Of a DNA stretch of 64,000 bases, positions 54,311 to 64,000 are shown one piece after another. Below the pieces are notes generated by a model. That model had not been told where the DNA came from, did not search any database, and was given only the letters and a program-made list of their open reading frames with translations. Origin of the DNA: Sepioteuthis lessoniana (lineage: Eukaryota; Mollusca; Cephalopoda; Myopsida; Loliginidae); assembly GCA_963585895.1 (NCBI GenBank), contig OY757907.1, positions 111,142,502 through 111,206,501 on the forward strand. Reading direction: 5' to 3'. Position 1 is the first letter of the stretch. Each line of letters begins with the position of its first letter. Both the position numbers and the translations under genes were made by a program.

Positions 54311-57300
54311 TGGTTGGTTACGTAAGAATAATACCGTGCTCGTTTACAAACATCTTTTCGGTGTTGATTCAATAACTTTCTTTAAATTTTTTTAAATTTT
54401 GACGAGCTAAGTTGTGTAATTTTAGTCTAACGCAAAATATTTGTGCTAAAACATACACAAGATTTGTATTTCATAAGAGATTTCTGTGTTTAAGTGTATG
54501 ATTTTATGTACATAACGTTTGCGTGAGAATGAAGTATTTGTGTCGATGTTTGGATGTTTCTGTAAATATATAATAGTTGTAACTAAAAAAAAAGGAAAAT
54601 ACAAGATAATTTCGGAGAAAAAGAACGAACTTATTTTACCTTAAAAGCGACAATAATACTCACTCAAATTAAGCAAGTCTAGTTCTTGCTCGACGAAGAA
54701 ATATTTAGGATAAATACGATTTAATTTTCCCATAAACATAAAAAAAAAGAACAATTTATTGATCATGTTTCTTAATTTTTGGGTTGGAGGGGCTATTTTA
54801 GATATATTTCTCCAAAGTAAATTAGTGTGTGATTTAAATTAACTGCAAATATTCTGAATTAATCGTGTGAAAAGTATCTTTCACTATTTACTCTATCGTG
54901 TTTATACAGTTTATAATAAAATAAAAACAAAAAACAACTCTAATTTCTAACGTCTCAAATCTCTTTAATGTTCGCTCTTTTAATAATTTCTGTTAGGTGA
55001 CCAAAAACTTCATTTTGGAATATCCTTTTTTAGAGGGTTAGATAAAAATAAAGATCATAGAAATTTGTAATTGAGATATTTCACCACGTAACAAGTAAAC
55101 AGGCACTTACAACAATGAGGAAAATGGTGATATTGAAACTACTTGCACTCCTACTAATCTAAGAAAATCATCTCGCCTTTTCACTAAGCCTAAAAATGCA
55201 ATCATCTTGGAAACTACATCTATCTTCAACATTTTTTCAACGCATTTCAATTCAGCATTTGTAGCCGAAGACTGGAATTAAATCATTCTATAGCCAGTAT
55301 CCTTTAGCCTAGTTGCTCATAAGAATTAATTCTTTACAAGAGATGGTCTCTACAAAATAGTACTATACATATCGCTTTTTATGCCACGCAGTTTCTACAA
55401 GCACTTGTTTTCAACCGGCGTGTTACAGACATTCTCAATTTATTTTGGTATATCTGGGCATATACAAGAAAAAAAAAACCTAGTGCAAGATTGTTTTAAA
55501 TGATTGATCAACTTATCAGAAAATATATAAATTCATCAGTCAGGTCTTTAAAAGAAGTAAAAAGAACTTTTTTAAATTCATGATTGGTCAAATATTAGTT
55601 TAAATCGTAAACTAATGCACTCAAATCGAGATAAAAAAATCTAATGTCAATGTTACTGTTCTCCCATATAGATCTAAGATTGTTGATACATCAATGAATA
55701 TTGTACAAATTCAGTTTTTATTTACAAGTGCGTGTGTGGTACCAGTTCTTTGACTCGTTTATATTCATATCCAAATTGCTAGAATTAATTTCGTCAAAAG
55801 AAATAAAAGCTTATCAAGCTAACGTATCTAAGAGATAGAGTAAAAAGTAGGGGTAGAGAAGAAAAGGGTTGGAGAGAGAGAGAAAACCCTTTCAAGAAGA
55901 AGAAAAAAAAAATCAGGTTTATTTTGCTAAGAGAAGTGACCTGCGAAAGTCAAATCAAAACAAGTTAGAAAAAAGCGAAGTTGCATTTCTGACGGCGTAA
56001 GATTCACGCAAATCTAGCTATGTTGAATGTAGTGGAGCCGAAGTCTTGGGAGAGATACACACAGGTTATAGTTTAATGTTGAGCCATCGATGACAAACCC
56101 GAGACAATTCAAACCACATATCGCGGGTCTTAATTATGGGAGTAACGGAGAAGATAAAGTGACTAATATAACGGAAAATAGACGAAGAAATAATGACTAG
56201 TTGTTATACCGGGCAGGGATGGTGGAAAGAAACGTTCAAATTTATGAAGGATTTTTCAGTACAACCGGGGGAATTAAAAAAAAAAAAAAAAAAAAAAATT
56301 CTTTTTACACAACACCTAATATCGCCACTGAAAACTAGACTAAATTTACATTTCGGAAAGAACTTATATAGGCTGAAAACATACCAACCCAATTGAAATT
56401 CTGCGAATATCTAGTGTAATCCAATGTAACAAGTTAAGTTTTCGGGGGTGGGGGCGATCACAGGGATGAAGTAAGGGAAATTTTACATCAATTTAGCAAA
56501 AAGTACCGCAAAATCAGATTGTCGACCTGTGAAATGTTATCGACTCAATATGAAGATTCTATAATCAAAAAGTTGGTTATATACATGAAGGCTGTATATT
56601 TTAAATACTTACATTTTATTCGTTCTGTTCCAATATAAGGAGTGCATAATCCAATGGGGTTTTGCATCAGTGAATACATTTCCAATCCACGAATTGCAGA
56701 TGAAGAAAAAGATCCATGGGATCCCTGTTAGCCATAAGCGGCCGTTTCGACTTTTGTTGTTATTCGCAACCACCGGCATTTTTACAGCTGAACTAGTTTT
56801 TCCTTGCAAAAAAAAAAAAAAAAAAATCTTCCAGATACTTTTTTTTTCTTTTAAACAAATATTCCTGCTTCAATTGGTTGAAGTAAGTTTTCCAGGGTTA
56901 TTTTTTTTTTCCGACGGAGTAATTCTCAATAAGTGGAGGGAATGATTGTATGTGTGTATGTAACTTCAATTTTTTTTTTAATCCTTCAAATATATATCAA
57001 AATTTGCAGGCAGGAATCGGTATTATTTTAATTTTATAACAAGCAAAGAAAAAAAGTAGACCTAAAAATATAGATATTAATAGAGGGGACTGGACCAAAC
57101 AGATATTCCAATATTTGTTGATTGTATACCTTTTGAACTTTGTGTGTGTGTGTGTGTACGTGAAAATCTTTTTTGGTTGGTTGGGGATGGGTAATTTAGT
57201 TGAGGCGAAGGTGGTTGATACCGGTAAGTAAAAATTGGCTTTTTTTTTCTTCAGAGGTTGAAAATTGTGGGTTTATGAGGCTCCACTCTAAACAAACAAT

Positions 57301-58080
57301 ATAACAGTAATTTTTTTTTCTCAAATGATCAATGATTTTGTTAATGTTAACGTAAAATAATTTAAAGGAAAAATACCTGCGTTCAATTTGAACTTTGAAA
57401 ATTAGGCAAGAAATTGGATGTATGTGATTAAAAAAAACAAAAAACAAACTTAACAGCCGGTAATTAAATTTTGGACACTACAAGTGAATGAGTGTTACCA
57501 CGTGATTTTGGCAATATTTTTGCAAGTAATTTTTTTTTTTTCAAGTCGTAAAATTTTTTTTTCTTTCCAGAAGAATTAAGTAATCCAAGTGCAATTTTGA
57601 TTTCTTTTTTTTTTTTTAAGATTTGGGAATCCGTGCGGTTTTTTAAAAATTAGTTTTTCTTTCAAGTAGATAGGTAAGGTTGATGTTGACGTAAAAAGTA
57701 AAAATTGTTATGTATATTCAAAAGGTAGTTAACTTCCTACGAGTCTGGTATTAAAAAGAATTTTTAAAAAGAAATTCCATTCAAACATATATACAAACTT
57801 ATCTCACATACACGCACTCACACAATCCGAAAAGCGAAATTTTTTTTTTCGAAGTTTGGGCAATATCACTTTTTTTTTCTTTTTTTGCTATCTTTTTTTT
57901 CTTCAAGTAGATATCACAGGATGTCTAAAATTTTAAAAAAAAAAAAGTGTTGGTACACTTTTTTCCGTAAAAAAAAAAAAAAAAAAAAAATCAAAAAAAA
58001 AAAATCACTTGTCTTTTTTAAGTTCCGTATGATTGTATGAAACGTAATAATTGCTAAAGTAGTTCTTTCCCCACATGTAC
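54311..58080. other. AT-rich DNA with many homopolymer runs
   Basis: No SINE or LINE is recognised in 3.7 kb. From 56.2 kb onwards poly-A and poly-T runs of 9-20 bases come every one or two hundred bases. A GT run is at 57141-57157. Confidence 0.55.
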
Positions 58081-58565
58081 GTAGTCCTTTTTAGTCGTGT
58101 AGTTTTATGTCTCTCGTTTCACGGCGCGGTTAGTGGTGTGTGTTCCAAGTTCAGTTGTTGTCGTTTTAAGTTTTCTTATGTACAAAACAATGCTTTTTCG
58201 TTTTTATTTATTTCTTTATCTCTCAAGAAGAAGAAAAAAAGCCACTGTTAAAACACAGTGGAACTGAAAAACGTGGTACGGTGTTGTTTATATCAAAAGT
58301 CTTGAGAGACAAGTGTTATTCTTCTCAAAACAGCCGCTGCAATGATATTGACAATGATTATAGTGATGATGGTGTCGAGAATGATTTTGTCGTGTCGCTG
58401 GTTGTTCCATACTTAAACTCGCCGATCATCCGTAGTCAAAAGTACAAAAAAAGGAAAAGAAAGACGGTGGAGAAAGAAGAATTTTTTTTCTTTTTACAAT
58501 GGCAGGCAAGGCGAGGCAAGAATAAGACAGGGAGGTAGCCACCACCTACAACAACCGCCGCCGTT
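58081..58565 (+). promoter_or_regulatory. Possible promoter and 5' leader
   Basis: CpG-richer than the flanks (CACGGCGCGGTTAGTGG at 58121, several CG steps to 58565) and directly upstream of the candidate first exon. A purine-rich, then ACC/GCC-rich leader (ACAACCGCCGCCGTT) runs into the start codon. I see no certain TATA box or initiator. No other evidence for transcription. Confidence 0.2.
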
Positions 58566-58601
58566 ATGGAGAAATACTACGGCATCATACTGGAGTGGAA
58601 G
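58566..58601 (+). CDS. Candidate first coding exon, product unknown
   Basis: ATG at 58566 has G at -3 and G at +4. Twelve codons follow (MEKYYGIILEWK) with GC-ending codon choice unlike the AT-rich surroundings, then AAG directly before GTGTGTGCAG, an acceptable splice donor at 58602 leaving a phase-0 intron. Without splicing the frame would stop at 58617-58619. If real, the first intron is over 5.4 kb and the rest of the gene is to the right of the window, a layout usual for large invertebrate genomes. I do not recognise the peptide. Confidence 0.25.
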
Positions 58602-58947
58602 GTGTGTGCAGTCATGTGACCAACCATACAGACAAGGGGGCACTGCCCTAGCCCAACCTGCTCAGCTAAGCGCACGTTTATTCATTCATTCCTTCTCTCT
58701 TTCTTTCTTCCTCTTTCTGAACCTCCTCTCTCTTGTCAATACGTTTTGTCTTCCTTCTTTCTCGTTGTATTTTTTCGTCCATTTGCTCAAGAAGAAAAAG
58801 AAAAGAAAGGCGGGGGTTAGAAGGGTGGCTTAGTTATTCCGGGTGGATTGTAGTAGGCGAATAAGTATGCAGTTTGCTTAAATAAACTGGTACCTTATTG
58901 GTCCTCCTTTTCTGGCTAAGTAACAACTACAAGCGTTGCAGCTTTGT

Positions 58948-58977
58948 TAATAATGATAATAATAATAATAATAATAG
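58948..58977. repeat. (AAT)n microsatellite
   Basis: About nine AAT units with one ATG variant. Confidence 0.9.
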
Positions 58978-59655
58978 TCACCTTGTGTATTGTCAGCCTG
59001 TCTGGGGAGTGGATCTTTCTTGTATAGCCGTGTGCAGGGCATTGCGTTTATTGAAAACGGTCCCGGGTTCGATTCTTTCTTCACTTTCCTGTTACTCACG
59101 GCAGCTCATGAGTAAATTATTCTTTATAATAGGAAACTTTATTGTTGATTCATTTTAAATGAATTCGTACGATACTTTTCTGAAGAATTTCTTTTTTTTT
59201 TTATCGAAACGAAGCAACAATCACCCTCAAAATATACGCACATTGCATTTAATCGTCAAATATTTAAAAAAAAACAACTTTTAAATAGAAGTCTGAAAAA
59301 AAGAAAGAAAAAAAGAATGAGGAGTGCCTCATTGAAAATAGAATAAGAAAAAAAACTAGACGATCCGTAAACTAGCTGGGTTCTCGTTATGACAGCATTC
59401 CCTGATGATAGAGAAACTTCTTTTTATGAAGGAGTGAAAAATCATAATTAATAATTTCATTTGATTGTTTGTTTTTTTTTCGAAATTTTGAATGATTTAA
59501 AAAAAATCTCATTTAGAGCAAAGATAGACCCCACAAAACGAACATTTAGTATGAAATTTAACTAGCAATTAATTATTTTTCAATAATTAAAAAAATAATT
59601 TGAGAAATTGTGAAACTCGCTGTCCTAACAATCAAATTTTACCTTTTTTTTAACC

Positions 59656-59900
59656 AGATGATCTATCATCCCGTTGAAACAGCGGCCCATGATGATATTT
59701 AGAAAGGATTCTTATTGGTCTTTCATAGTTATCTCCGCTATATCGAACATTTGGATCAAAAATGACGTTCAGCGCGAATTCACAATCCTGCCAAACAAAA
59801 AACAAAAAAACAAAAGAAAAATAACATTCAGCTACAAATTGGACTGGAAGTTTCTTTATTCCTTAAGATTGTGCATTGGTCTGATAAAGTAATATATATC
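59656..59900 (+). repeat. Family H copy 5
   Basis: CCCGTTGAAACAGCGGCCCA, GATGATATTTAGAAAGGATT, CAGCTACAAATTGGACTGGA, with an A-rich insertion in the middle. Confidence 0.6.
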
Positions 59901-60499
59901 GCAATGACGTTCTGTTTTTGCTAGGCCACAGATACAAACATGATGAGAAGTTTAGATATATAGATATTTCAAGCCCTTCTTCAAAAGTTTTTTTTTTTTT
60001 TTCTTCTAACTTTTTCTGAAGCTTTATTTTGTTCATTTGTTTAGGAAATTGATAGAAAGTTTTCTTGATTTTTTATTAGTATTATTTAATTTCATTCTTT
60101 TTGGAATTAAAAAAAAAAATCAATATAAAATAAAAAGCTGTCAATACGAAAGGAAAAAAAAAATCACCCCTAAACATCAATTCATCTTGTTCATTGCGAC
60201 CAAACTATCTTTAAAGAGAAAGTAAAATAACTTCAATTTTTTTTTTTCGTAGAGGCGGAGGGTAAATCGCAGAGATTTTTCAATCTTTTTTTCCTCCTAT
60301 CCAAATATTCTTCACCAAATTAAAGTACAAAGAAGGAGTGGGGAAGAGATTTATTTTTTTATCGGGCGGAAAAGGCAAAAGTGTGAGAAAGTGGGAAGAT
60401 GGAAAAATAAACTGGCAAATCGGTTTTTACTTTCTTTTGAATTTAAGATGAATCAATAACATTCCAACAATTGTTCGGACTACTGAACAACTCATTCTT

Positions 60500-60570
60500 G
60501 GCTTCTTACTATAACGTTTCGACCAATTCAGTGTACAGATTTCATCAGGTGTACAATTCGCTTGTAAAAA
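60500..60570 (-). repeat. Family P-like signature
   Basis: On the minus strand: GTACACCTGATGAAATCTGT then TTGGTCGAAACGTTATAGTA. It has the CTGATGA and CGAAACGT blocks 20 bases apart. Confidence 0.55.
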
Positions 60571-61597
60571 AAAAAAAAAAAGAAAAAAAAAAAAGAAGTT
60601 GGGGGGGAAAGTTTTTTTTTTCTTTCTTGGTAACGTTAAGTGGATTTAACAATTAAAAAAGCCTGGAAAAATCTTGAAATGACATTGACTCTCTTACAGA
60701 AAATATCTCGTTAGACTATATACATGAAGAAGGTCGTTGATCGGATCTGCCTAAATAAAAGCTACAAAAAGGATAAAGAATGAGTTTAATGGAACAACTC
60801 TTAGACTTGTTTAAAATTTAGTTTTTTTTTTATAAATCATTTTTTTAATTCATTTTATTTTGCCCTGGTTTTTCATTTTTTTAAAATTCTTTTTCAACCC
60901 TTTCTTTTTATTTCATGAACATTTAAAAAAAAAAAAAAGGTTCATCTTTTTCATTTATCTAGACAATTTATTTTTCTTTTCAATCTGTCTTTCTTATTTT
61001 GATATAAATTTAAACTTGGTATTTTTCTTCTTCCCTTATTTTCGCCATTCATCGTAATTTTTTTTCTTGCTTTCAATTTTCTCGCAACTTGTTCTTCCCT
61101 CAAAAATGTTATTTTTTAAACAAGCAATTCTTTTTCTGTTGATAAATGAAAGAAAATAGATTGATCAAAATATAAATAAAATGTAAAATGATTTATCTTA
61201 AAAAATCTAGAGCTTTTTATTTCTTTGGAGATCCATTTTTCTTTTCCTTCATATAAAAGAATTTTTTCAGGGGACTAAAAAAGGAAACAAGCCAAGTAAA
61301 ATCAAACTTCAAAAAGGCATTAAACATTTTTTTGATAGACATAAGGGATTTCGGTTCCTGTGAATTTATTTGTTTGATATATGATTGAAGAAAAGTTTGT
61401 TTTTTTTATTACTGGACAGGACAATCCAGCCTTCCCTTCAAAAAGTTTTATAAGATATTGTCTTTATCACCTGTATTCCATGACTATTTTAAAACTTTTG
61501 TCTTTATTTTTATCCTATTCACCTTGTAAAGTACTTTTAGTCTATTTGAATCAAGTCGTCCTATCTCCGAAGATTTTTTGTTTGTTTATTTTTAACC

Positions 61598-61802
61598 AGA
61601 CGATACATGAACCCGCTGTAATAGTGACCTATGACGATATTTAAGAAGGAGTTTAGTATTATCACCGTTACAACGGGAATTTAGACGATTAAGAATGATC
61701 TTCGGTGCGAATGTAAAACTTTGACAAAATAACCATTTAGGTACAAACTGGACTGGAAATTGTTTGATTCTTTCTTTGAGCATTTCAAGTATATTGTTCT
61801 CA
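61598..61802 (+). repeat. Family H copy 6
   Basis: CCCGCTGTAATAGTGACCTA, GACGATATTTAAGAAGGAGT, GGTACAAACTGGACTGGAAA and GAGCATTTCAAGTATATTGT. Confidence 0.6.
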
Positions 61803-61875
61803 TGAAAGTCTCGCTATGGTGTGGCGTTTTTGCTGGGTTATAATTACGCAAACACATTGCTTATACACACACAAA

Positions 61876-61876
61876 C

Positions 61877-61920
<44 letters not shown>

Positions 61921-61937
61921 TGAATAAATACACACTC

Positions 61938-61978
<41 letters not shown>

Positions 61979-61985
61979 CACACAC
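61876..61985. repeat. Compound TA/GA/TA/CA microsatellite
   Basis: TA (61876-61902), GA (to 61920), a short unique part, TA again (61938-61971), then CA units. Preceded by another short CA run. Confidence 0.95.
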
Positions 61986-62043
61986 AAAGATGATGAACGT
62001 GTGAGTGTTAAGAGAAGAGCTAAAGAGAATTTGACTACTCTGG

Positions 62044-62168
62044 GATTTTGCCTCGTTAAGGCAACCAATCTCGGAGGAGAACTCTGAATTCAAACCAGGT
62101 GCACTCGGTTTAATAACTGAACTTGTGTCACACTCTGCTCAGATGTAGCGATGGAGTTGGGTATTTTG
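62044..62168 (+). mobile_element. SINE family B 3' part
   Basis: TTAAGGCAACCAATCTCGGA, GAATTCAAACCAGGTGCAC, CTTGTGTCACACTCTGCTCA, GGAGTTGGGTATTTTG tail. No head remains. Confidence 0.7.
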
Positions 62169-62700
62169 TAAAAAAAGTCAATTGCCTTATCACAAACCCT
62201 CATGATAAAATCCTAGTTTACTCCCGCTTCTTAAACAAATGAAATCGTTCAATCCTAATCATCAATTCACAAGTGTCAATAAACCAGAATGGATTTATAA
62301 TCCACATACTTATGTATATCTATATCCTCTGTGTGTGTGTGTAATATATATTACTCGAGTATAGGTCGACTTGTCATTTCAAGTTTACTATATCATTAAT
62401 GTATGGAATTGATTTCTGAAGCCCAATTTTTTTGTTTCTAGTCCTTCACACTTTATTTATATTACGACTTAACAACCACTAATACTCATGTATATGTCAA
62501 CTCCAATTTTTGTCCTAAAATTAGATCCGCGAAATTCGACCTACATACGAGTCGATTTGGTATGCTTGAATATTTAACTATACATCTGTATGCGATAATG
62601 CATTGTTCATTATTATATTCTCTCATAGAGACGCTAAAAAAAAGTATCCTATGAGTTTTGCTTTGTATTTATTGAATTTTAAGGCAGAACGCATAAGAAC

Positions 62701-62772
62701 GTACATGTCTCACTAGGAACCTATACTTCTGACCTTGTGCCACAACTAAGCTAAGCTTAGTAAATAATTATA
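62701..62772 (+). mobile_element. SINE family C 3' fragment
   Basis: GTCTCACTAGGAACCTATAC, GACCTTGTGCCACAACTAAG, CTAAGCTTAGTAAATAATTA: the cleanest example of the family C tail in the window. Confidence 0.75.
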
Positions 62773-63217
62773 TACACATAATCATATTCTACAGTGTACA
62801 ATCAGACTCTCAAGTCGTTAGCTTGCAAAGTGGACAAATGAGTAAAGAAAGTGACTGTTAATCCCTATCAAAAGCCTCAAATTTTCTATTTAATTCTTTT
62901 CATATTATTGATTGATAATTATAGGTTAGTTTTGTAGTTAGTACGTGATTGACAACTTTTTTTTCTTCATATAAAAAGGCAGAGGAGGTTGCTCTAACTA
63001 CGCACAAGCCAAGTAATTGTAAAAAAAAAAAAAAAAAAATTAACAAACTTTCTGGTTGTTCATCACATGAATTCCTTTCGTTATGTAGTATCTAACTTAA
63101 GTGAAGTGGGTTTTCCATATCAATGCATTGAAAAAATTTACACCTGTTTGTTCTGCGTTATTATTATTATTACTACTATTGCTATTACACTTTTTGCGTT
63201 GTAACGGACGATTTTTC

Positions 63218-63330
63218 ACAGGAATCTGAGTGACATCAAGTGTCTTCAAGTTTCCAGGACTCAAAGTATCCAAGTCGATTTTTGTAGTGCTGTGGTTGAG
63301 AGGGTTTCAATTCTTCATCGAATCTCTTTT
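63218..63330 (-). repeat. Family R copy 4
   Basis: GAATCTGAGTGACATCAAGT and TTCCAGGACTCAAAGTATCC are the reverse of the family R 3' region. Confidence 0.5.
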
Positions 63331-63458
63331 CCAGATTATTGGAGTTTATTCTATAGGGCCCCAACCTTCTTGTCCTACAGGTTTAAAAAAAGATTTTTTT
63401 TCATTATTTCACTGCTTACGAGTTCTTCGAAACAGATTTAAGTGGGAGTCTGTCATCA

Positions 63459-63562
63459 GAGTCTGAGTGACAGCAAGCCTCTTCAGGTCTCCAGGACTTT
63501 CTGAGTATTCTTGCCGATCTTAAGGTTTCAAGTCTTCCTCTGATTTCCAATTCCTCCGGTCA
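63459..63562 (-). repeat. Family R copy 5
   Basis: GAGTCTGAGTGACAGCAAGC, CTCCAGGACTTTCTGAGTA and TTGCCGATCTTAAGG match R in reverse, better than copy 4. The two are in tandem, 240 bases apart. Confidence 0.6.
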
Positions 63563-63565
63563 CGA

Positions 63566-63567
<2 letters not shown>

Positions 63568-63597
<30 letters not shown>
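63568..63597. repeat. (ATT)n microsatellite
   Basis: About nine ATT units. Confidence 0.95.
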
Positions 63598-64000
63598 TTT
63601 GTTAAAAAAACAATAAAAACCAACGCTATAGTTTGGAAATAGCAGAATTTTCCCCCTTAACTTAAATGGCTATTATTCGTTAGAGCCCATGAATTATTAA
63701 ATTCTACGAGTTTATTTTTTTACAAGCATTGTAGCTGTAGATTATTATGACAGTATATATGGGTCTGTACTTGAGGCCCAGAGCGCTCACGGTCCTGAAT
63801 TAAGTAGTCGCTTCACGGAACTTCTGCCTCGGATCAGATTGTTGTATCTGTGCACTGTGAAAAGTGTTACACGTGTGAATTGTAAATAGCATACAACGTA
63901 TCTGGATTTATTAACACTTTTAAGCGCAAAATATTTTGCATCGTACACTGAGCCTAAAGAATAATTTCAATTTTTGTCGGGGTGTAGCCTATATATAGGG

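Noticed and set aside
61800-62093. Three overlapping open frames rich in Y/I or R/E
   Set aside because: They translate TA, GA and CA microsatellites.

Overview
This 64-kb window is AT-rich animal DNA with no complete gene that I can support. It has the signature of a large invertebrate genome: many tRNA-derived SINE families, long AT, GT and GA microsatellites, homopolymer runs over 20 bases, one recognisable decayed non-LTR retrotransposon (LINE), and no bacterial-style gene packing. A mollusc, perhaps a cephalopod, would fit, but that is inference from genome style and not from a marker gene. Family labels (A, B, C, E, F, H, I, J, K, P, R) are mine and only group copies that match each other inside this window.

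Left part (1 to about 41 kb): a dense, nested field of repeats. Families A, B, C and F have RNA polymerase III box A/box B heads. Four insertions keep target-site duplications: 15.17 kb (14 bp), 15.89 kb (11 bp), 20.09 kb (20 bp, perfect) and 26.13 kb (16 bp). Family E is an older element of unknown class with about 14 copies; two are interrupted by SINEs. A decayed LINE reverse-transcriptase tail lies on the minus strand at 10.61-11.26 kb, and a second tail fragment of similar type at 36.5 kb. Structural oddities include an 86-bp perfect palindrome (18.56 kb), a foldback element (26.56-26.76 kb), a 48-bp perfect inverted repeat (39.07/39.22 kb) and an inverted SINE pair (2.2-2.75 kb).

Right part (41-64 kb): much poorer in SINEs and LINEs, very AT-rich, with long poly-A/T tracts. 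A CpG-richer stretch near 58.1-58.6 kb ends in a short open frame with a good start context and a donor-like site, and is my best candidate for a first coding exon whose gene would run off the right edge. A similar but weaker CpG-rich stretch lies at 40.5-40.9 kb.

I do not see CRISPR arrays, rRNA, intact tRNA genes, viruses, toxin genes or operons. Almost all open frames of 60-150 codons lie in repeats or low-complexity DNA and are not genes. The most notable content is the diversity of polIII retroposons, the recurring CTGA-GA...CGAAAC signature near tRNA-like heads, and several dispersed families I cannot assign.
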